Below, piece by piece: positions 45,638 to 57,479 of a DNA stretch of 64,000 bases. Source of the stretch: Arsenophonus endosymbiont of Aleurodicus floccissimus. GTDB lineage: Bacteria; Pseudomonadota; Gammaproteobacteria; Enterobacterales; Enterobacteriaceae. Numbering within the stretch: the first letter of the stretch is position 1; every line of letters begins with the position of its first letter. Position numbers and translations under genes: made by a program. The stretch covers positions 186,001 through 250,000 of the forward strand of contig NZ_OUND01000004.1 in assembly GCF_900343025.1 (NCBI RefSeq). The letters run 5' to 3'. The notes under the pieces are model-generated. The model was not told where the DNA came from and ran no database searches. It worked only from the letters and a program-made list of their open reading frames with translations.

Positions 45638-46929
45638 TCAGATCATTGTTATTAAATCGCATGCATAATAAAAATTTACGCAACAAAGCAAAATCAGCGG
45701 GTAATTGATTGGAAAATATCGGTAAATTAGCTCGTTTTGCTAAAGCAGCTGGTAATGGTAATGTTTTAGCAAGAATACGATCGACACTTTGTTTAAATTT
45801 TGCTGGATGTGCGGTACTTAAGAAACAGCCCATATTCATCATCTTGCAACTGATCACGTAAAATACGACAAGCAACTGCACTATGTGGCTAAGATATATA
45901 GCCTTCACTAGCCAGTTGTTGAACGGTTTTTGCGGTCATTCTATCATCAACAACACCATAACTAAGCTCATCAAGTCCCCATTTTTGGCTCTGGAAAAGT
46001 GTCTCTATCCGTGGCTAATTATTGGGTTGGCTGACATCGATTGCATTTTGACAGAGTCGCTATCGTCTGATTAGGCAACCATTTGCCATCAGACAGATAG
46101 CGTGGAACAGTATCATTAATATTAGTAGCAGCTATAAAACGCTTCACCGTTAGCCCCATTGCTTTAGCAAATAAGCCGGCGGTTAAATTACCACTGGGTA
46201 CGGAAATAACTAACTGTTGACGGTTTTCAACCGCTAACTATGCAACAGCCTCAAAATAATAACAAATTTGCGCCAATAACCGGCTAATATTAATAGAATT
46301 CGCGGAGGTTAAGCATAATAACCGTTTTAATTCTTCATCATCAAAAGCCTGTTTTACCAGCCTTTGACAATCATCAAAGTCACCCTTGATTGTGATAGTG
46401 TGGATATTTTCCCCTAGTGTACAGAATAATTTCTCGTAAATACGTGATCTTATTTTCCGGATAGAGAATAATGACTTGAACATTTTTAAGACGATAAAAA
46501 GCATGGGCTACAGCGACGCCAGTATCACCTGAAGTAGCGTTAAAATAGTAATGGGTTGGTTACTGGCAATTTGTGCCAATATTTGTGCCATAAATCGGCC
46601 ACCAAAATCTTTAAATGCTAAGGTTGGACCATGATACAACTCCAGGCTGTCAATATTTTCTTCTATTGGTCTAACAACTAACGGAAAATTAAAGGCCTGT
46701 TTAACACACTCTGTCACTTGTTCTAACGGCATTTCATCGCCAATATAGGCTGATAAGATATAACTCTACGGGTGATAAAATCGCACTGTAACCATTTAGC
46801 TAGCTGTTCATCATTCAGTTTTGGTACATTAAGCGGGAAAAAAAAGCCCTGCTGCTGACCAAGCGCTTGTTTAACTGCCTGCACAAAACTGACCTGCTCA
46901 CTTTGATTTTTTAAACTATATAGTTTCAT
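45624..46929 (-). pseudogene. thrC: Threonine synthase, decayed
   Basis: ThrC converts O-phosphohomoserine to threonine with pyridoxal phosphate. The start at 46929 gives MKLYSLKNQSEQVSFVQAVK as in E. coli. Pieces in different frames include SLELYHGPTLAFKDFGGRFM (with the PLP lysine), FCTLGENIHTITIKGDFDDC, ANSINISRLLAQICYYFEAV and LSTAHPAKFKQSVDRIL. Breaks lie near 46730, 46510, 46240, 46000 and 45820. The last residues run past the expected stop and through the terminator hairpin. Confidence 0.95.
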
Positions 46930-46931
46930 TT

Positions 46932-47861
46932 TTAGCCTATCACTCTTGCACCAACTTGATCTAAACGACATATGTGCCCAAAACCTATTCCATTTTGTAG
47001 GTAATATTGTGTCAGCCATTACATTACTTTTTCTGCTGTCTTTCATAGCAAATTGCAAATAATGTCGGCCCAGAGTAGTCAAAGATACCACAAGCGACTG
47101 CGCCGATATTTTTTACTTTTGCGCGGGCTGCTATTAAACCGTGCAATATTTGAGCACGATAAGGCTCAGCGATCACATCCTGTAACATATCGATCGCTAA
47201 ATCATTTTGCTGGGTATGGCAGGCATGAATAAAACCGGCTAATAATCGACCATGATTAATCGTATCCTGCCGTTGATAATGGCTAGACAGAATTACCCTC
47301 GCTTCTGCTGTGGCAACCTTATATTTCTGGGTAAGCCATCACCCAAATCCAATCCGCAAAAATAGGGATTGATTGACTCAGCACATTATTTTGTTCGACT
47401 ATTAGTTGTATACCGCCCAAATAACAAGGCGCAACGTTATCATAATGAATACTACCAGCAACACGCCCTTCCAATCGTCCCATCATTAATAACAAGCTGT
47501 TTTTATCAAAAGGACGACCGCTATATTCATTTAATGCCATCAGCGCTGCTACCACTGAGCAGGCGCTAGAGCCTAATCCTGAACCAATTGGCATATTCTT
47601 TTCTAATGTCATTTCAACATTGAGAGATTCGCTCAATTCTTGACAAAACAGTTGCCAGGCCTGATAGACGATATTTTGCTGCGGCAGCTGGGGCAATTTA
47701 CCAACAAAATATCCGCTATTTTTCAAATTAAACTTATCTGCTTTCACGACCGAGACACAATCATCTAATTGCCTATTATCTACCGGAGAGATAGCCGCAC
47801 CTAATACATCAAACCCAACACTGACATTACCTATCAATGCGGGTGCATAAACCTTAACCAT
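46932..47861 (-). pseudogene. thrB: Homoserine kinase, frameshifted
   Basis: ThrB phosphorylates homoserine. The first 180 codons are clean: [20 protein letters not shown] and the GHMP-kinase ATP loop [19 protein letters not shown]. After AYPEI a frameshift at 47319 stops translation; homology continues ([35 protein letters not shown]) to the ancestral stop at 46932, three bases before the thrC ATG. Dead, with the thrA and thrC genes beside it. Confidence 0.94.
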
Positions 47862-47862
47862 T

Positions 47863-50320
47863 TTATGCTCCTATTTTCCTTGTTAACGTCCGCAATATAT
47901 CGACAAATACCCCTGCGGCAGTAACATCATTACCCGCACCGTAACCTCTTAATACTAATGGAATGGGATGATAATAGCGGGTATAAAATGCTAAAGCATT
48001 TTCACCATTTTTAACTTTAGTAAAGAGGATTGTGTTCATCGACTGCTACCATTTTTACCTGACAACAACCGTCTTTAATTAACCCGATATAACGAAGAAC
48101 CTTTCCCTGTGCCGTTGCTTGGCTAACCTTTATTTTAAAATCTTAATCTAATTGTGTTAATCGTTGAAGAAAATGGTTAACGTTACCACTAACATCAAAA
48201 AAGGCGGGCAATATAGGTTCAATTTCAATATCATTAAGTTCAAGACAATAACCGGCTTCACGAGCTAGGATCAACAACTTACGAGAAACATCGATACCAG
48301 AAAGATCATCTTGAGGATCTAGTTCAGTAAAACCTTTTTCTTTTGCTAACAGCGTCGCCTGCGATAAAGACACCCCTTCATCGAGTAAACCAAAAATATA
48401 GGAAAGTGAACCAAAAAGAATTCCGCTAAACTCTAGCAATTCATCACCGGCATTGAGTAAATTCTGCAAATTTTCAATAACCAGTAAACCAGCAACAACA
48501 TTCGTTTCATACAGAAATTTACGTTTTGATTGCTCAACAACCAATCGGAGCTGGTGATAATAATCCATACTATCTGTATTGGCTTTTTTATTTGGCGTAA
48601 CAATATTAAACCCCACATTAAGCAAAAAAGCATAGTGCTTCGCTACTTGCTGATCAGCGGTACAATCAACGATGACTGGATTGGGGAAACAGTGTTTATC
48701 CTGTAATTGGCACAGATCACTTAAACTAAAAGCTTGTTTAGATTGTGATAATATTATTTGCCAATTATCCAGCGTTAAGCCTTTAATATCAGTTAACATC
48801 ACCCGCGAATTAGCAATTACACAAACTCGCAGATCAATGTGTTTCTTTTTTACCCAATTTTGTTGCCGATAAATTTGTTTAAGTAAAGCATTGCCAACAC
48901 CAACAACAAAAACATTGATAATTTAAGCGGTATCAAACAACATTTAGTGACATAACTGCACAGCGATTGTAGTCATATTATTATCAATCACAGCAGAAAT
49001 TGAACGCTCAGAAGAGGCTTGTGCAATAGCGACAATATTAATATTACCAAGCGTCAAGGCAGAAAAAAAATAGGCTGATATTCCCTTGAAAGTTCGCATT
49101 CCATCACCAACAACTGAGATAATAGCGAGCTGCTCAATGATATCCAATGAGCTAAGAAAACCTTCCTTTAATTCCAAATAAAACTCTTCAGTCAATGCTT
49201 TATATGCCTCTGCTAATTGATCCTGATGCAGACAAAAACTAATACTATATTCAGAAGAAGATTGCGTGATTAATACAATTGAAATTCCCTTATATGACAT
49301 TGTGGAAAAGACGCGAGCAGCCATACCTACCATGCCCTTCATACCAGGCACAGAGACATTAATCATCGCCATATTATTTAGGCTGGTGATCCCTTTAATT
49401 GGCATACACTCACGGTTTTCAGCATTGCCAATCAAAGTGCCATTGCCATTAGGCACTGAGGCATTTTTAATTAAACAAGGGATCTGAAATTGGGCAATCG
49501 GAGCAATTGTTCTTGGATGGAGGACTTTAGCGCCAAAATAGGAGAGCTCCATGGCTTCTTGATAGGATATTTCTGTTAGCAAACGAGCCTCTGGTACAAT
49601 ACGGGGATCACAAGTATAAACACCATCAACATCGGTCCAAATTTCACAATAATCTGCCTGTAAGCAAGCAGCAAGAACAGCGGCTGAGTAATCTGAGCCA
49701 TTACGCCCTAATATTACCGGTTCATTTTGCAAATTACCGGCAGTAAAACCCGCTAACAAAATAAGATGATCTTTAGGTATATTCAATGCGCTAATGCGCT
49801 GGCTCGATTCATGGATATCCACTGTCGCGCTAAGATAGTGCCCTTCAGCGAATAAATTTTCTACTGGATCAATAATCGTTATTATGTAGCCACGGGCACG
49901 GAGTATAGATGCCATAATAGCAATCAAAATTTTTTCGCCGCGACATATTAATCCGGAATGAATACTTTCTGGGCATTATCCCAATCCTAATAGCGAAATG
50001 CTATGTAAGATTTGCTCAATTTGAATAAACTCATTTTCAATCATTTGCCTGACTTTTTCATATTCAAAATCAGATTGCTTTTTCTTCAAACCGAACAGCA
50101 ACGCAGAAAAAATGTCCTTCGCCGCTTTGATATGCACAGTAATATTAGCGCCAGCCGTCGCCGCATCGATCATAGCAACAAGATAATCCGTGATCCTCGC
50201 TGGTGCCGACAAAACTAAAGCCACCGGCCCTTGTGTAAATTTATCCGCGACAATATTAGCAACTTTAAGCATCTTATTATCATTAGCAACCGACGTTCCA
50301 CCAAATTTGAGCACACGCAC
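47863..50320 (-). pseudogene. thrA: Aspartokinase I/homoserine dehydrogenase I, decayed
   Basis: ThrA opens the threonine branch. The aspartokinase start is normal (MRVLKFGGTSVAN) to SLLGLG, where an extra six bases and a TAA at 49976 interrupt it. The frame continues with [15 protein letters not shown], then [20 protein letters not shown] and [15 protein letters not shown], the ACT region, and a stop near 48944. The dehydrogenase half survives as [39 protein letters not shown] and [14 protein letters not shown] with further breaks near 48802 and 48143. It ends at 47863, two bases short of thrB. Confidence 0.95.
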
Positions 50321-50346
50321 TGGTTTTTTCCTCCTGAAATTGCGTT

Positions 50347-50378
50347 AAAAAAAACCGCATCATTTGCTTGGATGCGGG
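50347..50378 (-). terminator. thr operon attenuator
   Basis: CCGCATC and GATGCGG form a stem with a 9-base loop and an eight-T tail on the minus strand, 30 bases after the thrL stop and 27 before thrA. This is the expected position of the thr attenuator. Confidence 0.85.
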
Positions 50379-50409
50379 CTTTATGTTCGATTTTGATTTT
50401 AGTTATGCG

Positions 50410-50478
50410 TCAGCCCGCCCCATAACCAATGGTTACAGTAGTGGTAATAATGGTGGTATTGAAGCTGGTCTTACGCAT
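50410..50478 (-). CDS. thrL: thr operon leader peptide
   Basis: This 22-residue leader peptide controls attenuation: ribosome stalling at threonine or isoleucine codons prevents terminator formation. It reads MRKTSFNTTIITTT then VTIGYGAG, with seven threonine and three isoleucine codons, and ends GYGAG like the E. coli peptide (GNGAG). The stop is followed by the attenuator hairpin. It is complete although thrA, thrB and thrC are all broken. Confidence 0.9.
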   Translation of the reverse strand: MRKTSFNTTIITTTVTIGYGAG

Positions 50479-51122
50479 CACTGTCCTAAGTTTCTATTAA
50501 AAAATATTTAGCTATATACTGGTAAAACAATTTTAATGCAAAGTCAAATAATTTATTCTTTAATTACTAAAACTAATTAAACATATTCATTTCTTTGTTA
50601 AGTAACTATTACCGATAGATTACATTTCACTTTAAGCAGATAAAAAAACAAACATAACCGAATAAATAAGAATTTTTATCTATTTACAATCAGCAACGCT
50701 TGTGTATTAACAGATAAATAATAATATGAAGCTTAGCGTTTATATTTTTCATATAAATTACATCAGTGCCTATTTTAATTTAAATACAATATTTTATGAC
50801 ACAAAAAATCATATAATTTAAGTAATAATCTTTATAATAACTTTATTTCGATTTTGACGTGTATCAACAAAAGTCATTTTTTAGGTGGTAAATAGCCTTT
50901 TAGCTGTTATATTGCTGTTAACATAAAATGAGAAAAGAATTATTTAGTAAATTTCTTTTAGGTTCGGCATAATTGTTTTTTTGTTACAAAAAAATTATAT
51001 GAACTTTAATGATATTCACTAAGCTTTCATTAATATTATAAAACGAAATTAGAGAAAGCATGCTCTTGAAACATTAGTGTGTAAATCTGGTAATTTATAT
51101 TATAGAGAGTTAGGTAGCACAT
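50479..51122. other. Divergent spacer thrL-arcA
   Basis: About 640 AT-rich bases that should contain the thr and arcA promoters. E. coli has yjjY and yjtD (lasT) here; I find no trace of either. Confidence 0.6.
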
Positions 51123-51839
51123 ATGCAAACCCTACATATTTTGATTGTTGAAGACGAGATTGTCACACGCAATACCTTAAAAAGCATTTTCGAAGCAGAA
51201 GGCTATATTGTACATGAAGCTACTGATGGAGCCAAAATGCACAATATTTTATCTGATAATGATATTAACCTGGTCATTATGGATATTAATTTGCCAGGTA
51301 AAAATGGTCTGCTACTTGCGCGCGAATTACGTGAGCAAGCTCATGTTGCGCTGATGTTTCTTACCGGGCGTGATAATGAAGTTGATAAGATATTAGGATT
51401 AGAAATTGGGGCTGATGATTATATAACTAAGCCTTTCAACCCTCGCGAATTAACAATTCGTGCCCGAAATTTGCTTTCGCGCACAATGAATCTTTGCCAA
51501 ATCAGCGGTGAACGTCGCCAGGTAGAAAGTTATAAATTTAATGGCTGGGAACTGGATATTAACAGTCGCTCTTTAATCAGCCCGATTGGTGATCAATATA
51601 AATTACCACGTAGTGAATTCAGAGCTATGTTACATTTTTGTGAAAATCCAGGTAAAATTCAGACACGTGCAGAACTATTGAAAAAAATGACCGGACGTGA
51701 ATTAAAGCCCCACGATAGAACTGTTGATGTGACTATCCGCCGTATTCGTAAACACTTTGAATCGATAGTTGATACACCAGAAATTATTGCCACCATCCAT
51801 GGCGAAGGTTATCGCTTCTGTGGTGATATTGAAGAATAA
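51123..51839 (+). CDS. arcA: Aerobic respiration response regulator ArcA
   Basis: ArcA is the OmpR-type regulator of redox-dependent genes, phosphorylated by ArcB. The 238 residues equal E. coli. The receiver domain has the acidic pocket in VEDEIVT, the phospho-aspartate in [14 protein letters not shown], and the lysine in [14 protein letters not shown]; the winged-helix domain contains [12 protein letters not shown] and [16 protein letters not shown]. Intact; unlike phoB, this regulator is kept. Confidence 0.98.
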   Translation: MQTLHILIVEDEIVTRNTLKSIFEAEGYIVHEATDGAKMHNILSDNDINLVIMDINLPGKNGLLLARELREQAHVALMFLTGRDNEVDKILGLEIGADDYITKPFNPRELTIRARNLLSRTMNLCQISGERRQVESYKFNGWELDINSRSLISPIGDQYKLPRSEFRAMLHFCENPGKIQTRAELLKKMTGRELKPHDRTVDVTIRRIRKHFESIVDTPEIIATIHGEGYRFCGDIEE

Positions 51840-51844
51840 ATATA

Positions 51845-52306
51845 TTAATGCCATGGCATAATTGGCACAGCACTAATGGCATTTTTAGGCGATCCATCAA
51901 TTATTTTGTCTGAATAAAGTGCATTCCGTTGTTTATCGTAGAAACGTACTACGTGTAGTTTTTTGAAAATCAATGAAGTACGTTTTTGAACAACAACTTA
52001 CCCCTTTTTATTATTTAATTTAATTTTGTCATCTATAATTATTGGCCCAACCTGTTGACAAGAGATTGCCCAATCAGCAGTATCTTCTGCCAGGCCGAAA
52101 CCTAATTTAATACCGCCTTTTTTTGCTCGACTCAGATAACAAGTTATATTATTAATATCTAGATCGTCAAATGCTTCAATAACAATTTTATTATCAGGAC
52201 CAAAAAGTTTAAATAACGTATCAACAGAACCGATTTCTTCTGCCAATATTGAGTTTGGTAGAAAAAATATTATTAAAATAGATAGTAATTTTGATAAATT
52301 TCGCAT
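51845..52306 (-). pseudogene. creA: CreA, one ochre codon and a small deletion
   Basis: CreA is a small periplasmic protein of unknown function upstream of creBC in E. coli. From the ATG at 52306 there is a signal peptide (hydrophobic run [13 protein letters not shown]) and the mature start [19 protein letters not shown], then [24 protein letters not shown] near 52000 interrupts the frame; [20 protein letters not shown] and [17 protein letters not shown] follow in the same frame to 51845. Four residues (AYLA) are missing from the tail. creBCD are absent between it and arcA. Confidence 0.9.
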
Positions 52307-52473
52307 GAAATCAATTTTCCTTACTAACATTCATTAATGTAATAAAATTATTTTTACATTATTAATATCCATAAAATAATAAAATAACTATATAAAACAA
52401 TTTAGTATTAAATAGATGTTTATTATAAAGTCTTTATACTATTTATAGGTGATTATTTAAACCAGGTACTTCT

Positions 52474-53379
52474 ATGGATAAAAGCAATATTATCAGCGAT
52501 TTACTGTATTGGATAGACACACATCTAGATCAACCGCTATTTCTTGATAACGTCGCAGCTAAAGCTGGTTATTCAAAATGGCATTTACAGCGGATGTTTA
52601 AAAACATTACTCAGCAAGCTATTGGCTCTTATATCCGTGCTCGCCGGCTTTCCCGTGCGGCTGTTGCTCTTAGGCTGACTAGTCGGCCAATTCTTGATAT
52701 TGCACTGCAATACCGTTTTGATTCACAGCAAACCTTTACTCGTGCGTTTAAAAAACAATTTGGCATTACACCAGCTCTCTATCGTCGCAGTGAAGAGTGG
52801 TGTGCTACGGGTATGCGACCACCAATTACTTTAGAAGAACAAAAATTACCTAATGTATCCTTTGTCACACTAGCACCAAAACATTTAATGGGAATAGAAC
52901 AAACTTGCTCATATATATTAGAAAAATGGTCTACTGCCTGTGCTGAAATGCGCCAACATTTCTGGCAACATTATCAATATAAAACAAAAATTATACCTAA
53001 TGAAGTTTATGGATTATATCGTGTCGTGCATAGCTCAGAAAAGGATGATGAACAAACGGTTTCATATATCACTGCAGTCGAACCACAATATGCTGATAAT
53101 GAAAATAATTTATACCATTCAATTATCATCGAAGGCGGTGATTATGCCCGCTTTACTTTTGACGGAAAACCAACAAAAAATGATCTACAACAGTTTTTAT
53201 ATATGATTTATGGTGTTTATATGCCTAATCTCAATCTAACCCGTCGAGCGGGACACGATATAGAACATTATAAGCTGAAAGATCCTAATAATCCTGAATG
53301 TAACTACAATAATCCAGAAAACCATATAGTCTCATTTGATTATTTTGTGCCGATTAAAAGAACGCCTTCCTCCAGCTAA
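52474..53379 (+). CDS. rob: Right-origin-binding transcription activator Rob
   Basis: Rob is the AraC/XylS-family activator of the mar/sox/rob regulon, affecting efflux, antibiotic and organic-acid resistance. The N-terminal DNA-binding domain is strongly conserved (NVAAKAGYSKWHLQRMFK, ALQYRFDSQQTFTRAFKKQF, TPALYRRS). The C-terminal GyrI-like ligand-binding domain is also complete. At 301 residues it is slightly longer than E. coli Rob (289). It lies beside creA as in E. coli. Intact. Confidence 0.95.
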   Translation: MDKSNIISDLLYWIDTHLDQPLFLDNVAAKAGYSKWHLQRMFKNITQQAIGSYIRARRLSRAAVALRLTSRPILDIALQYRFDSQQTFTRAFKKQFGITPALYRRSEEWCATGMRPPITLEEQKLPNVSFVTLAPKHLMGIEQTCSYILEKWSTACAEMRQHFWQHYQYKTKIIPNEVYGLYRVVHSSEKDDEQTVSYITAVEPQYADNENNLYHSIIIEGGDYARFTFDGKPTKNDLQQFLYMIYGVYMPNLNLTRRAGHDIEHYKLKDPNNPECNYNNPENHIVSFDYFVPIKRTPSSS

Positions 53380-53470
53380 AACGAATTGATTATAATAGTT
53401 GCTACCTAATCAAATCCAAGAGAATGTTTCCCTTGGCAAAATTATTCTTACATTATTTAATTATTGGCAG

Positions 53471-54124
53471 AGTTAAATTTGCTGTTCATCTAATGGTAGC
53501 TCAACTAAATGAGAGATATCCCCTGTGGTTTCTACTACCCAGCCATTAGCCAACCAAGGCGAAGGCGTCTCCTGAAAATCTACCTTTGAAATAGAGCAGT
53601 TACGTAAACGTAAGCGCCTTTCAGCGTAAGTCGGCACACCCAGTATACGATTAAGCAGTGCTCCTAACCCTTATCCCATGACTAACCAATAAAGGTATAC
53701 TCCCTGCTGGTAAAGAACGATATTTCTCTAGCGTAGTAAACATGCGTTCTGTTATCTCTCCCATAGATTTACTATCGGGAATACGTGCTCCAGGAGAGCC
53801 ATTAACTAAATTTCGACGCCAACGCTCTTCTTCGTCACTCAACGAACTAATTGCCCGCCCTTCAAGGATCCCCATGTTCAATTCGCTTAACCGTGGCTCA
53901 AGAATAATGTTACAATGGCAAGCTTGCGCGATAATTTCTGCCGTTTTCTGCGTGCGCCAGTCGCTGGATATAATGTGAGTGATGCCAATTGATTTCACTC
54001 TTTCAGCAACCAATTTGGCTTGCCTAATGCCAATTTCAGTGAGTAGGCTATCAGATTGTCCCTGAATACAGTGAGCCACGTTCCATTCAGTTTCTCCGTG
54101 GCGAACAAGATAGACCTATAACAT
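53471..54124 (-). pseudogene. gpmB: GpmB-type phosphatase, broken
   Basis: GpmB is a histidine phosphatase of the phosphoglycerate mutase family whose real substrate is debated. The ATG at 54124 is followed at codon 3 by TAG (54116-54118) where E. coli has glutamine. VYLVRHGETEWNV with the catalytic RHGE continues in frame, followed by IISSDWRTQKTAEIIAQACH and LLVSHGI. A +1 shift near 53675 then breaks the end, which runs as RRLRLRNCSISKVDF and GWVVETTGDISHL to 53471. Convergent with rob. Confidence 0.9.
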
Positions 54125-54177
54125 AATAATTTTCCGTTATACTTCACAAAATAATATTTTAAAGGAGATACTAATTA

Positions 54178-54721
54178 ATGTATAAAGTAATCGCAGCAAC
54201 CGCAAATAATCGGGCCAAAATAAACGCTATTCTCATTTAGCATTTGAAGCTGTTTTTGGTGCAGGCAATTATCAAATAGAAAGTATCAATGTTAGTAGTA
54301 ATGTAGCCCAACAACCAATTGATAATACGGAAACCCGCACAGGTGCACGCCTGCGTGTTATGGCTTCACGTCAAGTTAGGCCTGAAGCCGATTTTGGGTA
54401 GGTATTGAAGCTGTGGTTGAAGATGAAATGACTTTTGCCTGGATAACCATTGAGCATAAATAAATTCGCGGCGAATCGCATTCTGCCAGTATTATGTTAC
54501 CGGCGCAAATTTTGTTTAGTATTCAACAAGGCCGCGAGTTAGGCGATGTGATGGCGAATATCACTGGTATGGGTAATATTAAACACAACGAAGGGGCAAT
54601 TGGTTTTTTTACCAATGGTTTACTCAGCCGTACCAGTGTCTACCAGCAAGCGCTTATTTTAGCATTAGCGCCTATCCAACATGAAATTTATAAAGAACTT
54701 AATGTGCTACATGACGGCTAA
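54178..54721 (+). pseudogene. yjjX: Inosine/xanthosine triphosphatase YjjX, broken
   Basis: YjjX removes non-canonical ITP and XTP. The start at 54178 has the ribosome site [26 protein letters not shown] is followed by a frameshift near 54237, then [20 protein letters not shown], another shift near 54400, EAVVEDEMTFAWITIEHK and a TAA, and a clean last third ([35 protein letters not shown]). Same order as in E. coli, divergent from gpmB. Confidence 0.9.
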
Positions 54722-54792
54722 CTCATTTCAGTTTAACCAAATCGTATAAAGAATGGCTAAAGGTGTAAATTTTACAATTTAATAAAAGATGT

Positions 54793-55113
54793 TTATGGCT
54801 TAAGTAACTGCTGTTCCAACCAAACTTTCACCTCTTTAGTCGCACTCTTCAGACTATTAGAACCTCGCGTGATAGTTGCAATTCCGACACCTAACTCACT
54901 TTTAAGCTCCCGCTGACTCATTTCACCTTCCATTAATGCCTGAATAATCCGAACTCTAGTTCCCAATGCCACACGTTCATCTGGGGTTAAAAATAATTGC
55001 AAAATGGGTTGCTGTAACTCTTGTTGGAAAGCACTGCTCAATAATTCGACAAAGCGGTGCCAATCACTATTTTCTTCAGGTTGAAGGACTGGATCAATAA
55101 GATAGTTTTCCAT
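54793..55113 (-). CDS. trpR: Trp operon repressor
   Basis: TrpR binds tryptophan and represses trp, aroH and its own gene. The product from the ATG at 55113 has 106 residues (E. coli 108) and keeps the DNA-reading helices: [44 protein letters not shown]. An upstream ATG at 55128 would place the start within the operator, so I prefer 55113. A near-perfect trp operator precedes it. Intact while slt, yjjX and gpmB next to it are broken. Confidence 0.93.
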   Translation of the reverse strand: MENYLIDPVLQPEENSDWHRFVELLSSAFQQELQQPILQLFLTPDERVALGTRVRIIQALMEGEMSQRELKSELGVGIATITRGSNSLKSATKEVKVWLEQQLLKP

Positions 55114-55126
55114 AATATATACCACC

Positions 55127-55144
55127 ATACTATTTAACTAGTAC
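55127..55144 (-). promoter_or_regulatory. trp operator of trpR
   Basis: GTACTAGTTAAATAGTAT on the minus strand matches the TrpR operator consensus (GNACTAGTTNACTAGTNC) at nearly all positions and is an 18-base palindrome with two mismatches. It ends 14 bases before the trpR start, fitting autoregulation. Confidence 0.8.
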
Positions 55145-55185
55145 AGTAGCATAACATAAACAGCTCGTGATGGACATAAAGAGCA

Positions 55186-57044
55186 CTAGTAGTTCATCAA
55201 CCATTCGCTTTTTGTTAATATTTTAACTGATTTACCAAGAAAATATTGATAAAAAAGATTGTAGACAAGTACATTTTTAACATAACGTCACATTTCAGAA
55301 AATGGGATACTGTCAATAAAAGATATAACATCTAATTTTCCATTACTGATTGCTAACCAATATGCTACTCTGGCAGGTCCAGCATTATAAGCAGCACAAG
55401 CTAATACACGATTAAATCCAAATTGCTGAAAAACTGTCTCTAAATATGCGGTACCAAGCTCAATATTTTTTTCTGGAGCAATCAACTTACTACTACCGGT
55501 ATAATCTGTAATGCCATTCGATTTTGCCACTTGTTGTGCTGTCTGTAGCATTAATTGCATCAAACCAATCGCACCCGCAGCAGAACGCGCCTGTGGATTC
55601 CAACCGCTTTCTTGCCTGGCAATCGCCATAGCAAAACTTTTATTAATTTTTTTATATTTTGTTTGCCGTTCAAATTCACATGCCCAGGCAATAGGAAAAC
55701 GCTCTGTTAAATGATCCCATAGTTTGGCAATAATTGTCGCCTGTACACTCAAATCAGCCCACCGATGTTCAAACGCATAGCGTGCTAGTTGCTGTTGGCG
55801 GATTTTTTTCTGTCTGATAAGCAGATTAATCCATTCAGTTCGGGCTAAATTTTCCTTTTTCCAAAACAACAATTCACCAATTCGCTGTACTTCAGGCAAT
55901 AAATCGATATTATTTTCAGGTTTAGCGGCAACCGCAATATTAATAGGATACGGAATATTCAATTTTTGTGCCGCAACCATAGGATAAAATCCACGTCGCT
56001 TCACCAAGTTAATAATATCTTTTTACCTTGTTTAGGCTTACCTTGAGCGATTAAGGTAATAGCCTGCCAATATTGCCGCTCTTCCCTATTTCGGCTTTCT
56101 TTATGTAACCACTTTAACCATTGTGTAAGCGAAACCATATCAATTACTTACCAGCGCTAAACGCACCCTTCGTTCACGTAAAGAAATTGAAGATGAGTGT
56201 TGAATAACAGTATCACGCCACTTAGCTTGTTGTAGCGTCATCTCACCGAATAATTGCCAGGCGATATCATTCTTCAATTGCTGCTGTTGTAAATGGCTCG
56301 TTTTTTGTGCTTGGATAATAATCAGTATCGCAGCCTTGGCGTTCTCTACCGACTGGCCGGCAAATTTCACCACTAAAGAGGGATCTTGCTGTAATTTGGC
56401 CAAGCGCTGACCGATAATTTGAGTTTTAGCTGGTAAACGATTGACTAAGTTGGTAACCAGAGCAGCATCATTGCTTTTGATAGCTAAAAAATACGTTGCA
56501 AAATCAATTCAGTCGTTAATTGTCCTGCTTGTTGCTAAAAGGTCAAAAGTTGATCACACGCTTTGTGTAGTGAATAGCCGTGTAACTAAATCTGTTTTGC
56601 TCCCTGCCACACCGCTTGCTTACTACCTGTTTGCCATTTAGCATAGTAATAATTACAACGAGCAATAATCGGCGTCGGCGGTGAAGGGTTAAAAGCTAGC
56701 AGGCTATGCCATTCTTTACGCTGGGCAAGCTGATTGACAAAAAGGGTAGATAACTTTTGATTGAGGTGAAAATAAGAATATTGTTTGATAAAAGCCTTAA
56801 CTTGCGCCACAGAAATAGTATTAAGATCCTGCGTCAATCACCGGTATGCCAGATAAGGATAAAGCGGATATTCGGTTAATGTTGGCATCAAACTTGCGAC
56901 TCGATGGTTATCGTTAGCATCCCAGGCTTACTTAATTGCCTGATAACGCTCACGTTCAGCGGTTAATGAATCACCCAGAGCATGGAAAGGTAACCAGAGT
57001 ATTATCAGCAATATTATCTCTGGCCACCATTTTCTCGACGCCAT
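55186..57044 (-). pseudogene. slt: Soluble lytic murein transglycosylase, decayed
   Basis: Slt is the periplasmic 70-kDa transglycosylase that cleaves peptidoglycan. A signal peptide is visible at the start (57044), followed by SLTAERERYQAIK and a TAA in place of glutamine. Superhelical U-domain pieces follow in shifted frames (YYYAKWQTGSKQAVWQGAKQ, AKWRDTVIQ, RRGFYPMVAAQKL). The catalytic domain is almost intact, with the active glutamate in MAIARQESGWNP and AYNAGPARV, until a TGA near 55288; RYVKNVLVYN continues to 55186. Several frameshifts make it dead. Confidence 0.94.
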
Positions 57045-57479
57045 TATTTACTCCTGTTTAAAGTAACTATATCTATATAAAATATTATTATCTAAAACAA
57101 ATATAATTACTGAACTAATTTAAGAAAATAGATCATAAAAATATAATTCCACAGGATTGCAAAATGATTGTTAGTACGCTTGACGAACAATATCCTACAT
57201 AAAAATTAAACTATTAATATTAGTAAATAGGATCGTGTATAATATCCACTCAGCAACCTACCCGCTTAATTACATGGCTCAATACAATGTGAATAAGGTA
57301 ATCATTTATTTTAATAAAATTTTATGCTAAAGATCTGCAATAAATTTTGATTAGATCTTATTAATATTATTAATCACAATTTAGGTAGAGTTTAATCAAG
57401 TGCCTAAATATTTTCTTCAAATGAGATAAGCAACACGTTGATATCTAAAATTATTCAATTAACTAAAAGGTAGAATAAA
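57045..57479. other. Divergent spacer slt-ettA, nothing seen
   Basis: About 435 AT-rich bases without a gene; I see no distinct operator or hairpin. Confidence 0.5.

Noticed and set aside
51942-51985. Inverted repeat AAACGTACT / AGTACGTTT as an arcA terminator
   Set aside because: Both arms lie within the creA coding remnant (KRT and VVRF codons) and the loop is long without a T tail, so chance is likelier.
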